Source: Alphaproteobacteria bacterium (GTDB lineage: Bacteria > Planctomycetota > Phycisphaerae > UBA1845). From it: DNA of 64,000 bases. The stretch is taken from contig JANQQE010000030.1 of NCBI GenBank assembly GCA_028285105.1, forward strand, positions 310,001 through 374,000, given 5' to 3'. Below the pieces are notes generated by a model. That model was not told the DNA's origin. It saw nothing but the letters and a program-made list of their open reading frames with translations, and did no database searches. Shown here in pieces: positions 1 to 7,466 of this stretch (position 1 is the stretch's first letter; each line of letters opens with the position of its first letter). The position numbers and the translations under genes were made by a program.

Positions 1-2
1 AA

Positions 3-500
3 ATTGTCTTCGGCGGATTCAACGATCTTGCGTTCGGTGCGGCGCAGGATGTCGATCTGTACAACAGCAACCAAACCGATACCGCGATCATCTTCACCGA
101 ATCGTTCGAGACCGATCTATTCATTCAGCCGCCCTCGCCGGCAGGGATGTCAGTCGCAATAGGCAACGTAACCGCCCACGAAGCCGGCCACCTGCTGGGA
201 CTGCACCACGTCCGCGACGCCGACGCAATCATGGACGAAGCCTCGCCGACGTTTACGCTATTGGCCGACCAGGAATTCATCTCCGCTCCGCTATCAACAT
301 CAATCTTCCCACTGGGCAACCACAACTCGGCTGCCCTGCTGGAAGTGATCGTGGGGCTGAACCCGAATCCGGTAGCGACAACAAGGCATTTCATCGAACC
401 GCAACCGGAAATGAGCCCCACAAAGTCGCGAGCGAAATGTTTGAACTGTGTTCGACGGGAAGCGATGATCATTGGCACAAACGATTTGGGAACCAAATGA
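3..500 (+). CDS. metzincin-type zinc metalloprotease, C-terminal part (5' truncated by window edge)
   Basis: The frame is open from the first bases of the window, so the start lies upstream. The translation holds HEAGHLLGLHH, which fits the metzincin zinc motif HExxHxxGxxH: three histidines bind zinc and the glutamate is the catalytic base. About ten residues later comes an AIMDEA segment that could be the Met-turn of matrixin-like proteases. The upstream part (TDTAIIFTESF) resembles the strand before the active-site helix in secreted matrixin or pappalysin-like proteins. After the catalytic core about 90 residues follow without a recognisable domain. Such enzymes are normally exported, but the signal peptide region is outside the window. 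The family is fairly sure; the substrate is unknown. Confidence 0.7.
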   Translation: MVFGGFNDLAFGAAQDVDLYNSNQTDTAIIFTESFETDLFIQPPSPAGMSVAIGNVTAHEAGHLLGLHHVRDADAIMDEASPTFTLLADQEFISAPLSTSIFPLGNHNSAALLEVIVGLNPNPVATTRHFIEPQPEMSPTKSRAKCLNCVRREAMIIGTNDLGTK

Positions 501-566
501 TCAATCGGTTTCGTGACGATCAAGGAATAGCAACTATCCTGAATCCTCTTCTAGGAGTTTCAAGCG

Positions 567-1112
567 ATGGCCTCGAATATACAACACTATATCGAGACTG
601 CTAAACTCGTAACGATTGAACGAAGAAGAATAGACCTGAACGATCTGTCTGGATTCATTCTAGACTACACAGATGACTTTTTGCTAATCGCCAGGGAGTA
701 TGAATTCTTCATGGACGGTTGGATGGTGCTGAAACGTCAAGCTATCAGCGAATTGCGATCAAGCGAAGTCAATGCCTATTGCAAAACGATATTGAAACAG
801 GAGGGGCTCTTAGAAGATATAGCCCCTGGATTTGCAATTGACCTATCTGATTTTCAGCAACTCTTCCAATCGCTCAAACGCCAACGTGACTTCGTCATCG
901 TTGAGTGCGAAAGCCTCGATGAGAGTATATTCTTGATCGGGCCGATTGATCGCATTACCCAAAGTCAGGTCGCAATTCGACACTTTGACGGGTGCGGGAA
1001 TTGGAGAGACGATGCATGTACGATTGACTACTCCGACATAACGGCTATCCAGTTCGGTGGGAATTACATCCGACTTCACCAAAAATACATCGTGGCAGAT
1101 CAGGCGACATAA
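567..1112 (+). CDS. hypothetical protein with two related Sm/SH3-like halves
   Basis: 181 residues, ATG start preceded by an AGGAG-type ribosome binding site at about 551-556. There is no signal peptide or membrane segment. The two halves look alike: residues about 20-70 (GFILDYTDDFLLIA...DGW...ISELR) and about 115-175 (DESIFLIGPIDRI...IDYSDITAIQFGG.YI) both show short beta strands ending in an I-x-x-I(Q/R) strand. This matches a widespread uncharacterised bacterial protein type whose repeats end in sDIT.i.FGg.Y. No function is known. The DNA is richer in A/T than its neighbours (25 G+C of 60 in positions 661-720), suggesting a different history from the surrounding genes. Confidence 0.6.
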   Translation: MASNIQHYIETAKLVTIERRRIDLNDLSGFILDYTDDFLLIAREYEFFMDGWMVLKRQAISELRSSEVNAYCKTILKQEGLLEDIAPGFAIDLSDFQQLFQSLKRQRDFVIVECESLDESIFLIGPIDRITQSQVAIRHFDGCGNWRDDACTIDYSDITAIQFGGNYIRLHQKYIVADQAT

Positions 1113-1211
1113 ATCCGAACGATCAAATATTACGAAAGAACATGGTCAAAATGCGTAAATCGCGGACGAAAAACTGTTTCGACTCGAGGCGGCGAATGAA
1201 AACGTGAATTA

Positions 1212-1907
1212 CTACAAAGTCAGCCAGAAACACCCGACCGCTATGGCGGCTAGTCCGCTTCCCCAGAAGAGATACTTTGAACCTTTTTCGTTGGTTGCGC
1301 CGATTCGTCCGGCTAGTCTTCCTACTGTCCAGCTGAAGATGGTCATGCCGGCAATGGAACCGATGCCGAATGCTACTACGTAGATGACGGCGGCCCATCG
1401 GGTCGGGAGTGCTAGCGCTGGCAGCACGCCGATCAGGTGCGATGTGCCGGCGAATCCGTGCAGTAAGCCGATGCCCAACGCGCGGTGTTCGTGCTTGTGT
1501 GCGATGTGTTCATGATCGCCGTGTTCGTGTTTGTGGACGCCTTCTTCGTGGACATGAATGTGGGCATGAACCACGCCGTCGTGTTCGTGGACGTGGCTGT
1601 GGATTTTCACCGACATGGCTTTGCGAATTGCCCAAAGACCGACGGCGATCAGCACAATGCCGACGATCCGCTCGCTCCAAGACGACAACCAATCCAGCGG
1701 TAACGCATCGCGCAGAATGATGGCAGCCAGTGCCAAGATCCACACGCCACCGGAATGCCCGATGCCCCAAAAAAACCCCGTGCGGACAGGCGTTTTCCTT
1801 TGATCGACCGCGAGCGGTGCGACGGCTGCAAGGTGGTCGGGACCGGCGAAAACGTGGGCAGCCCCAGCCGCCAGTCCGGTTAGGATTGTTATCAGTGTCG
1901 TCATCAT
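1212..1907 (-). CDS. UreH/NiCoT-like nickel or cobalt transport membrane protein with His-rich loop
   Basis: About 231 residues with six hydrophobic helices. The N-terminal HVFAGPDHLAAVAPLA and the GHSGG segment in helix 2 are typical of the UreH/nickel-cobalt transporter superfamily, where the first helix HxxxxDH-type motif binds the metal. Between helices 3 and 4, residues about 103-141 contain 16 histidines in 39 positions, a metal-chelating cytoplasmic or periplasmic loop. A longer open frame reaches 2111, but its first 68 residues look non-coding and overlap palindromic repeats, so I start at the ATG-ATG at 1907/1904 directly before the hydrophobic N-terminus. Nickel or cobalt uptake or efflux is a family-based guess; no urease or hydrogenase gene lies nearby. 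Confidence 0.75.
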   Translation of the reverse strand: MMTTLITILTGLAAGAAHVFAGPDHLAAVAPLAVDQRKTPVRTGFFWGIGHSGGVWILALAAIILRDALPLDWLSSWSERIVGIVLIAVGLWAIRKAMSVKIHSHVHEHDGVVHAHIHVHEEGVHKHEHGDHEHIAHKHEHRALGIGLLHGFAGTSHLIGVLPALALPTRWAAVIYVVAFGIGSIAGMTIFSWTVGRLAGRIGATNEKGSKYLFWGSGLAAIAVGCFWLTL

Positions 1908-2013
1908 CAGTTTGCCGTAACCATCAATTCTGAATCTTGCAATCTTCGTGCCAAACGCCGGACGAATAATGAATTGTATCAGGGTGGCCGCAATCGTACA
2001 GACGGGTTCTGGA

Positions 2014-2041
2014 AGGGTGGCCCATGTTCTCCGAACATGGG
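2014..2041. repeat. REP-like palindromic unit (GGGTGGCCCA head)
   Basis: GGGTGGCCCA is followed by a perfect hairpin: CCCATGTTC (2021-2029), loop TCC, GAACATGGG (2033-2041). A second unit with the same GGGTGGCCCA head lies in opposite orientation at 2186-2213. The pair therefore looks like two inverted copies of one element flanking about 144 bp. The rest of the 1908-2241 gap contains no gene I can support. Confidence 0.6.
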
Positions 2042-2185
2042 GGAGTCGATGATGAGCGATCGTGCGCAGCCCAGGCACATTTGGAAACGAACACTGTCGC
2101 CCGTTGCTCATGGCATTGTGTGAAGCGAATGCGGGCGGGGCTGGGTGGGATTGCGGGAATTCATGCCAAGACGATCATCGCCTCC

Positions 2186-2213
2186 CCCACCTCCGGAAGG
2201 AGGTGGGCCACCC
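2186..2213. repeat. REP-like palindromic unit, inverted copy
   Basis: CCCACCTCC (2186-2194), tetraloop GGAA, GGAGGTGGG (2199-2207), then CCACCC. Read on the minus strand it begins GGGTGGCCCA exactly like the unit at 2014-2041, but the hairpin arms differ in sequence while keeping perfect pairing. Compensatory change of this kind indicates that the structure is conserved rather than the exact bases. Confidence 0.6.
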
Positions 2214-2219
2214 GTCGTC

Positions 2220-2279
2220 GGTCCGTTGTGCGGACCACTCGTTAATTCGGTTCGACCAAATCGGTCCGCACAGCGGACC
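2220..2279. repeat. two GGTCCG-type palindromes
   Basis: The first is GGTCCG (2220-2225), loop TTGTG, CGGACC (2231-2236). The second is GGTCCGC (2263-2269), loop ACA, GCGGACC (2273-2279). The second copy lies inside the 3' end of the thymidylate-kinase-like gene and supplies several of its last codons. From memory, similar GGTCCGC palindromes recur in planctomycete intergenic DNA; a genome-wide count would confirm this. Confidence 0.55.
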
Positions 2280-2979
2280 CTACGGGGAATTCGTTTAATT
2301 TCTCGGTGATTAGCTTGCGAATGTGGTATTGGGTTTGTTCGATGCTTTCGGATGGGACGATGGTCACACCGAGCCCGGCTTGTTGTACGTCTAGGTAGGC
2401 TTTGGCTTTGGTTTCGAAGTAGTCCATCTCGTGTTCGGGTTTGCGGCGCTCGGCCTCTGCTGGATCGGTGGTCAGTAGAATCGCGACATCGGGCCTCGGC
2501 ACGAGTCGAACGAGCGTCCGCGCGAACCATCCTGTCGGATTGGCGAGGCAGACAAGCTTGTCGAAAATGTAGCGATCGCACAGCACGACATCATAGCCGC
2601 GAATCCGAAACCACATCAGCACGGTCGCGCACACGAAGCAGTCGATCGGATACACGAGGTATCGGCGCAGTCGAACGCCGAAGGTGTTGCGGTCCTGGTC
2701 GAACGTTCGTCCACCCGGATACGTTCTGATGCGACTTTGCGGCGTTGCGTTCGCGGTGGCTGTCGTAGGCTTCGAGGCTGCAACAACCTTTCTTGAATCG
2801 GCCAGTGCTTTGCGCGCTGCACGACGTTCGCGAAAGAATGCATACATGCCGGTCATCGAACAGTAGAGTGTCACAAGTACTTTCACGCTGCGCCCCTGCT
2901 TGCGCAAGAACGCAGCTGCCTGCGCAATCTGCGTCGACTTTCCTGCACCATCGATACCGGAGAACGTCACGATCAGCAT
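2242..2979 (-). CDS. thymidylate-kinase-like P-loop kinase in a glycan locus
   Basis: 245 residues. The Walker A motif GIDGAGKST sits at residues 8-16, followed by a central CDRYIFDK segment like the DRY motif of dTMP kinases. The region between them (about 60-105) is a basic, Ala/Thr-rich insert not usual in housekeeping dTMP kinase, and its neighbours belong to a polysaccharide locus. It may therefore phosphorylate another small molecule or a sugar rather than dTMP. The start codon overlaps the stop of the upstream methyltransferase by 7 bp, so the two are probably translated together. The last 15 or so residues (from FPVGSAVRT) are encoded by a GGTCCGC palindrome, which suggests the original C-terminus was replaced or extended by repeat insertion. 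Confidence 0.75.
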   Translation of the reverse strand: MLIVTFSGIDGAGKSTQIAQAAAFLRKQGRSVKVLVTLYCSMTGMYAFFRERRAARKALADSRKVVAASKPTTATANATPQSRIRTYPGGRTFDQDRNTFGVRLRRYLVYPIDCFVCATVLMWFRIRGYDVVLCDRYIFDKLVCLANPTGWFARTLVRLVPRPDVAILLTTDPAEAERRKPEHEMDYFETKAKAYLDVQQAGLGVTIVPSESIEQTQYHIRKLITEKLNEFPVGSAVRTDLVEPN

Positions 2980-3809
2980 GGCGATTTCGGCTTTCTGGCT
3001 TGGACCAGCAGCGTCTTACTCAGGTAGCGCACCGGCGAATTGGCTTCCAACAGGTGTAAGCCTTTCGAAATCGGCGGCATCAGGCGCGCGAGCGTACACG
3101 TTCCGTCAAGTCCGACACCCTGCATCTGGACATTTTCAAAGTTGGCAAAGAGTCGGCTCGCATCCGATGGCGAAACGAATGTATGCGGATGGGTTTCGCG
3201 GCGCAATCGGAAGGCGCTCACGAGCATCTGGCAGGTAATTCCGCGAAGGACGTTTCGCAATTCGATAATCAACTGACCTCCCGGTTTCAGCACTCTGCGC
3301 ATCTCTGCGACGATCTGCGGCCAGGTGGATTTCGGAAGCAGATGCGTCAGTCGAAGGCATGTAAATATGTCAACGCAGTTATCGGGCAAAGGCAATCGAT
3401 AGGCATCGCCCATCGACAGAATCAAATCCGCTCCTGACTCTTGCGACCGATCTGCACAGACGCTCAGCATGCCGGCTGCGATATCAATCCCGATCATCCT
3501 GTGGGCGTACCCGCGTTGCCGAAGATGCAGGAGGAACTTTCCGGTACCGACCGGCATATCGACCTGCACCGAATCGCGCCGCGTTTGATCCATCATGGAT
3601 TCGATCGCGCGGTACGAATTTGCAAAGTAGTAGCGCGTTGCATCGTTGACGTCGCGGTCGGTGTCGTAGTGTTTGGCTTTGTCGTCGTAGGTTTTGACGA
3701 GGCGATCTTTCAAATCGTTAAGCGAAGCGTCGCCGAGCAGATCCGGGATTTCCGTTGCGGCTTCCGATTCAATCTGAATAGACGATTCATGATGAGATAG
3801 CGTTGGCAC
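2973..3809 (-). CDS. class I SAM-dependent methyltransferase
   Basis: 278 residues with a Rossmann methyltransferase core: motif I VDMPVGTGKF at residues 83-92, acidic loop GIDIA near 107-111, motif II/III region GDAYRLPLPDNCVDIFTC, and post-motif VLKPGGQLIIELRN. This is the Methyltransf_11/25 type seen in glycan and quinone methylation. The start chosen is GTG at 3809, preceded by AAAGGA nine bases upstream. It precedes the thymidylate-kinase-like gene with a short overlap and follows the APH-like kinase gene (172 bp gap) on the same strand, suggesting one transcription unit. A role in modifying a sugar or polysaccharide end is inferred from context only. Confidence 0.8.
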   Translation of the reverse strand: MPTLSHHESSIQIESEAATEIPDLLGDASLNDLKDRLVKTYDDKAKHYDTDRDVNDATRYYFANSYRAIESMMDQTRRDSVQVDMPVGTGKFLLHLRQRGYAHRMIGIDIAAGMLSVCADRSQESGADLILSMGDAYRLPLPDNCVDIFTCLRLTHLLPKSTWPQIVAEMRRVLKPGGQLIIELRNVLRGITCQMLVSAFRLRRETHPHTFVSPSDASRLFANFENVQMQGVGLDGTCTLARLMPPISKGLHLLEANSPVRYLSKTLLVQARKPKSPC

Positions 3810-3981
3810 GGGTCTGATTCCTTTCAGATCGGCGGGCCGGTAAGCGGCAGCGATGCAGTCCGTTACGCGCGTAAACGTGGCGCCCTGGTCTGTATATCGG
3901 AATGCTTGAGAGCGCCCCGCAACTATCGTCTTGGGAAACGTGATCTCGTCGAGGAATCCTGAGCCAGCGTATCAATACAGA

Positions 3982-5073
3982 TCATGCCGATTTGGCCACC
4001 CTGCCGATCGGGTAACGGCGGGTCAGCAAACGGTCGAGGGCTTTGCGGCAATACACGCGATCGATGGGGCGACCTGGGTTGCATCGATTTCCCAGGTATT
4101 GCAGGCAAGTCATGGTCGCGAGGATGTCGATCCCATGCAGTTCGAGCGTGTCGATTCCATTTGGAAACCGAGCCTCCACGAACGCTCGCCAAACAGCGTC
4201 GGCTGCATCGCGTCTGGGGTCCATCCAGAGGTTCGCGGCGAAGACAGCCACATCGCTCAAAGGCCAACTCACACGGGGGGCTGTCCACCAATCGATCACC
4301 GAAAACGAGTCACCATCAACAAGCACGTTGTCCGGTTTGAAGTCGCCATGGACGAAACCGGCTTTGATGTCGGTGGCAAAATACGAGACCGCCCGAGAGA
4401 TGTCATAACGATCCGACCACTGTCTCGCCTTTTTGCAGCCGGCAAGCGAAAGTTGGTATGCCGATTCCGATGCCAGGGCGATGCGCGTTTCGATCAACCG
4501 ATCGGCGCGCACGTGCAAGTTGCCTGCGGGCGTTCGAAACACTTCATGCCCCAGCAAGGTATCGATCTCGTTGACGTCGATGCCGTCGATTTGACTGTAT
4601 TCATAGTGCCAACGGGCCACAGCACGAATTGCGTCGGGCAGCTTTAGGGCGTGTTGATTGAGCAGTTCTCCAACCGGTACGCCCTGAACCCCTTCGATGA
4701 GCAGTGCGTTTTCTTCCGGCCAATGGTCGATGAGCTTGGGAACGGATCGCGCCAGCGTCGGACAATGCGAGGTCCACCAATCCATATGACGCATCGTTTG
4801 TTTCAGTGCGCGTGGATCGGCATCGGGACACCACTTGATCCAGAACGATGTCGATGGTGCCTCGCTTTGCAGTTGACCACGAACCATGAATCCGCCAGCA
4901 CCGAAACGCACGCGACGATCCAAGACAATCTCCGCATCGCGTTGAGCCGCCGGCCAATAGTCGCCCCGCCGCGATTCGAGCTGCGCAATCCATCGCCGAC
5001 GCTGCACCTGTCGCAGCAGTGCCGTCGCGCGCACATCGCGGGCCAGTCTCAATGTCGATTGCAGGAGTTCCAT
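3982..5073 (-). CDS. APH-fold (aminoglycoside phosphotransferase/choline kinase-like) kinase
   Basis: 363 residues. The C-terminal half carries the APH catalytic loop FVHGDFKPDNVLVD (HGD at 242-244, N249) and the metal-binding Asp in SVIDWW (D261), the equivalents of the HxDxxxxN and DFG elements of protein kinases. The N-terminal lobe has a WIKWC strand that could hold the ATP lysine. In this setting, the first gene of a minus-strand set with a methyltransferase and a P-loop kinase, a sugar or lipid-linked glycan is a more likely substrate than an antibiotic. It is transcribed divergently from the O-antigen-ligase-like gene at 5334. The 260 bp between them should contain both promoters, but I see no clear consensus. 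Confidence 0.75.
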   Translation of the reverse strand: MELLQSTLRLARDVRATALLRQVQRRRWIAQLESRRGDYWPAAQRDAEIVLDRRVRFGAGGFMVRGQLQSEAPSTSFWIKWCPDADPRALKQTMRHMDWWTSHCPTLARSVPKLIDHWPEENALLIEGVQGVPVGELLNQHALKLPDAIRAVARWHYEYSQIDGIDVNEIDTLLGHEVFRTPAGNLHVRADRLIETRIALASESAYQLSLAGCKKARQWSDRYDISRAVSYFATDIKAGFVHGDFKPDNVLVDGDSFSVIDWWTAPRVSWPLSDVAVFAANLWMDPRRDAADAVWRAFVEARFPNGIDTLELHGIDILATMTCLQYLGNRCNPGRPIDRVYCRKALDRLLTRRYPIGRVAKSA

Positions 5074-5333
5074 CTATCGTCATTATCGGACACTTGGACT
5101 TTGAAGTGAAACGACCGCCACCACGCGATGAGAAATCGAACAATCACTCCCCTTGCGTCCGAGAAAAACCCGCCCAAAACCGGCGTTACCACTCATATTT
5201 TCGGCCCCAAAATTAATGTCCGAAAACACGAATTTGCAACGAGCGATAACTTATCGCCGCGTGCATCGCTGCCGAATTCTACAACAGCGTTCGCCTGTTT
5301 GTAGACGCACTTGCACCGGGAGTTTGGCACCGC

Positions 5334-7262
5334 ATGTGGCCCATCAAGACCTGCATCTTCTTCGCCGGTTTCATCAGTTCGTGCGGACTCTCCCTGGTGT
5401 TCCCCATCCTTGGCATTGTCACGTACATGATGATCTACCAGCTTAACCCCGACGACACCTGGTGGGGCAAACCGCTTGAAGACCTCGACATTCGACTTTC
5501 GCTGACGGCGGCTGTCTGCATGATCCTGGGCATGCTCATCAGTTCCGCGCGCGTTCCGAAGACCAAGGAGGTCGTCGGCGATTGGCTGTTGATGCTCATC
5601 ACTTTTACGCTCATCGTTCTTGCAAGCTTGTGGATCGGTACCGGAACCACCCAGTATGGTGACATGCTGGCTGACAAGATGGTCAAGATGATGATCTTTC
5701 TCTTCTGCCTTGTGCGCATGGGTGGTACAACGCGCAACTTCCGGATGGTGCTTTGGACGTTCGCGATCGGAACGCTGTACATTGGGTACGAAGCATACAA
5801 CGCAAGCGGGTCCGACTTCGCCGACGGTCGCCTGAACTTCATCGGTGGTCCGGACTTTAGAGAATCGTCGGGCCTCGCCGTGCACATGGCCGCCATGCTC
5901 CCCTTACTGGGTGTGTTGTTTCTATCGACCAAGAAGTGGCGGTGGAAAGCGCTCTTGATGATTGCGGGGGTGTTGGCCGTCAACACCATCATTCAATGTC
6001 GCACCCGGTCAGCATTTGTCGGCTTGATCGTCGGTACAATCATCGCGATCCTCATTTTACCGCGCAAGCAGAGACTTAAAGTCGGCGTTTCAATCATCGC
6101 GGTCACACTCGGCATGTTCGCACTGGCAGACGAGCATTTCTGGATCCGGATGCAAACGATTGTCGGTCACGAAACTTATGCCAAAGAGGGCGCCATTCAG
6201 GCACGACTGGAACTTTGGGGCGCTGGCTGGCAAATGTTCCTCGATCACCCGTTCGGTGTCGGCATCGGTCAATTCAAACAAGCCGTCGAGCAGTACAACA
6301 CGGGCGCAGAAATGTACGCCTTCTCGATTCCGCGACGCGTGACCCACAACAGTTATCTACTTTGCATGACGGAACTCGGTATTCAAGGCATCAGCGTCCT
6401 GTTCGCTCTGTTCAGCCTGACGCTTTGGAAGTTGTATCTGTGCTGGCGTTGGTCGCGCATTGAAGGCGACTCTTCACCGATCAAGCTATACGCCTACGGT
6501 TGCCTGCTGGCGATTGTGATCTACTCGGTTGCGGCTGCCTTTACGGATCGTTTGTATACCGAATCGTTCTGGTGGGTGATGGCCCTCCCCGTCTGTCTTG
6601 AGCGGGCAGCCGCCAGACGTTTCGCTGGAATGCTCGCATCGGATGAACAATCGATTGCAGAGGAATCCGCATCCGTCGACGCGGGTAAGGATCACGACCC
6701 GCAAGACAGCTATTCCGAAACGCGCTGGACACCGGTTCCCCGCCGAGGGCTTCACGGTTCGGTCCGCCACTTGAATCCTGCCCGCGAAATTCCCGTGCCT
6801 GAAAGCGATACCCTGGTTCGAATATCCAAACCGTCATTTACCGAAATGACCCACCGCAAGCACCGTCGCCGAAAGCGCGTCTCAGAAAATCTGTTCGCAG
6901 GCAATACCCCAAAGACGGTTACCCAACTCGGCGAATCGACCGACACCATCAGCCACGCAGTCGAGTCACTGCTCGGTTCGTCAACCGGTGACATAAGAAT
7001 GTTCGATCTGGAAGAAGGCGTTGGACAGTGGGCCGCCCGCACTGATTCCGTCACCATTAGTTACAGCGGACAACTGGCCAACGGCGTCGTATTCGACACA
7101 GCCGACCACGAACACGTTGAACTCAATTCAATTATGCCCGAACTGTCCAAAGGCATCCGAACCATGCGAGAAGCCGGCAGACGCCGCATTGTCATCCCTG
7201 CAAAAGACACCAGTGAAGAAACCATGATCTTCGATGTCACCCTGCTTGCTGTTCACGAGTGA
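5334..7262 (+). CDS. O-antigen ligase/Wzy-like membrane protein fused to an FKBP-like C-terminal domain
   Basis: 642 residues. Residues 1 to about 430 form a polytopic membrane protein with the layout of the O-antigen ligase family, in particular the exosortase A-associated putative O-glycosylation ligase: N-terminal IVTYMMIYQLNP...WG, the periplasmic-loop signature GAIQARLELWGAGWQMFLDHPFGVGIGQF, and HNSYLLCMTELGI. A basic, Ser-rich linker of about 140 residues follows. Residues 572-642 match an FKBP peptidyl-prolyl isomerase core: SVTISYSGQLANGVVFDT, then MPELSKGIRTMREAGRRRIVIPA and TMIFDVTLL. The FKBP active-site Trp position is Leu and the flap loop is missing, so catalysis is doubtful. 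ATG start with CGGGAG upstream. The paralogue at 9257 lacks the linker and FKBP part. Confidence 0.8.
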   Translation: MWPIKTCIFFAGFISSCGLSLVFPILGIVTYMMIYQLNPDDTWWGKPLEDLDIRLSLTAAVCMILGMLISSARVPKTKEVVGDWLLMLITFTLIVLASLWIGTGTTQYGDMLADKMVKMMIFLFCLVRMGGTTRNFRMVLWTFAIGTLYIGYEAYNASGSDFADGRLNFIGGPDFRESSGLAVHMAAMLPLLGVLFLSTKKWRWKALLMIAGVLAVNTIIQCRTRSAFVGLIVGTIIAILILPRKQRLKVGVSIIAVTLGMFALADEHFWIRMQTIVGHETYAKEGAIQARLELWGAGWQMFLDHPFGVGIGQFKQAVEQYNTGAEMYAFSIPRRVTHNSYLLCMTELGIQGISVLFALFSLTLWKLYLCWRWSRIEGDSSPIKLYAYGCLLAIVIYSVAAAFTDRLYTESFWWVMALPVCLERAAARRFAGMLASDEQSIAEESASVDAGKDHDPQDSYSETRWTPVPRRGLHGSVRHLNPAREIPVPESDTLVRISKPSFTEMTHRKHRRRKRVSENLFAGNTPKTVTQLGESTDTISHAVESLLGSSTGDIRMFDLEEGVGQWAARTDSVTISYSGQLANGVVFDTADHEHVELNSIMPELSKGIRTMREAGRRRIVIPAKDTSEETMIFDVTLLAVHE

Positions 7263-7466
7263 GGGCATTCAATTCAGTCGCCGTATGATGATATTTGACA
7301 CGGGCATGATGACTCAGGTTACCCACGTTTGACTGATAGAATTTGACGCTGACGCAACGCCTCGATAGTCTTGATATACTTCGGTGCCGATTTATGAAAT
7401 CCACTATTCATTGGGATCGTTTTGTTACCCAATGCCATTTGAATATCACCTACGGAGTAAGCAACT

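Noticed and set aside
1908-2111. N-terminal extension of the UreH-like protein
   Set aside because: The frame runs through a palindromic repeat and encodes no plausible protein segment before the first membrane helix.
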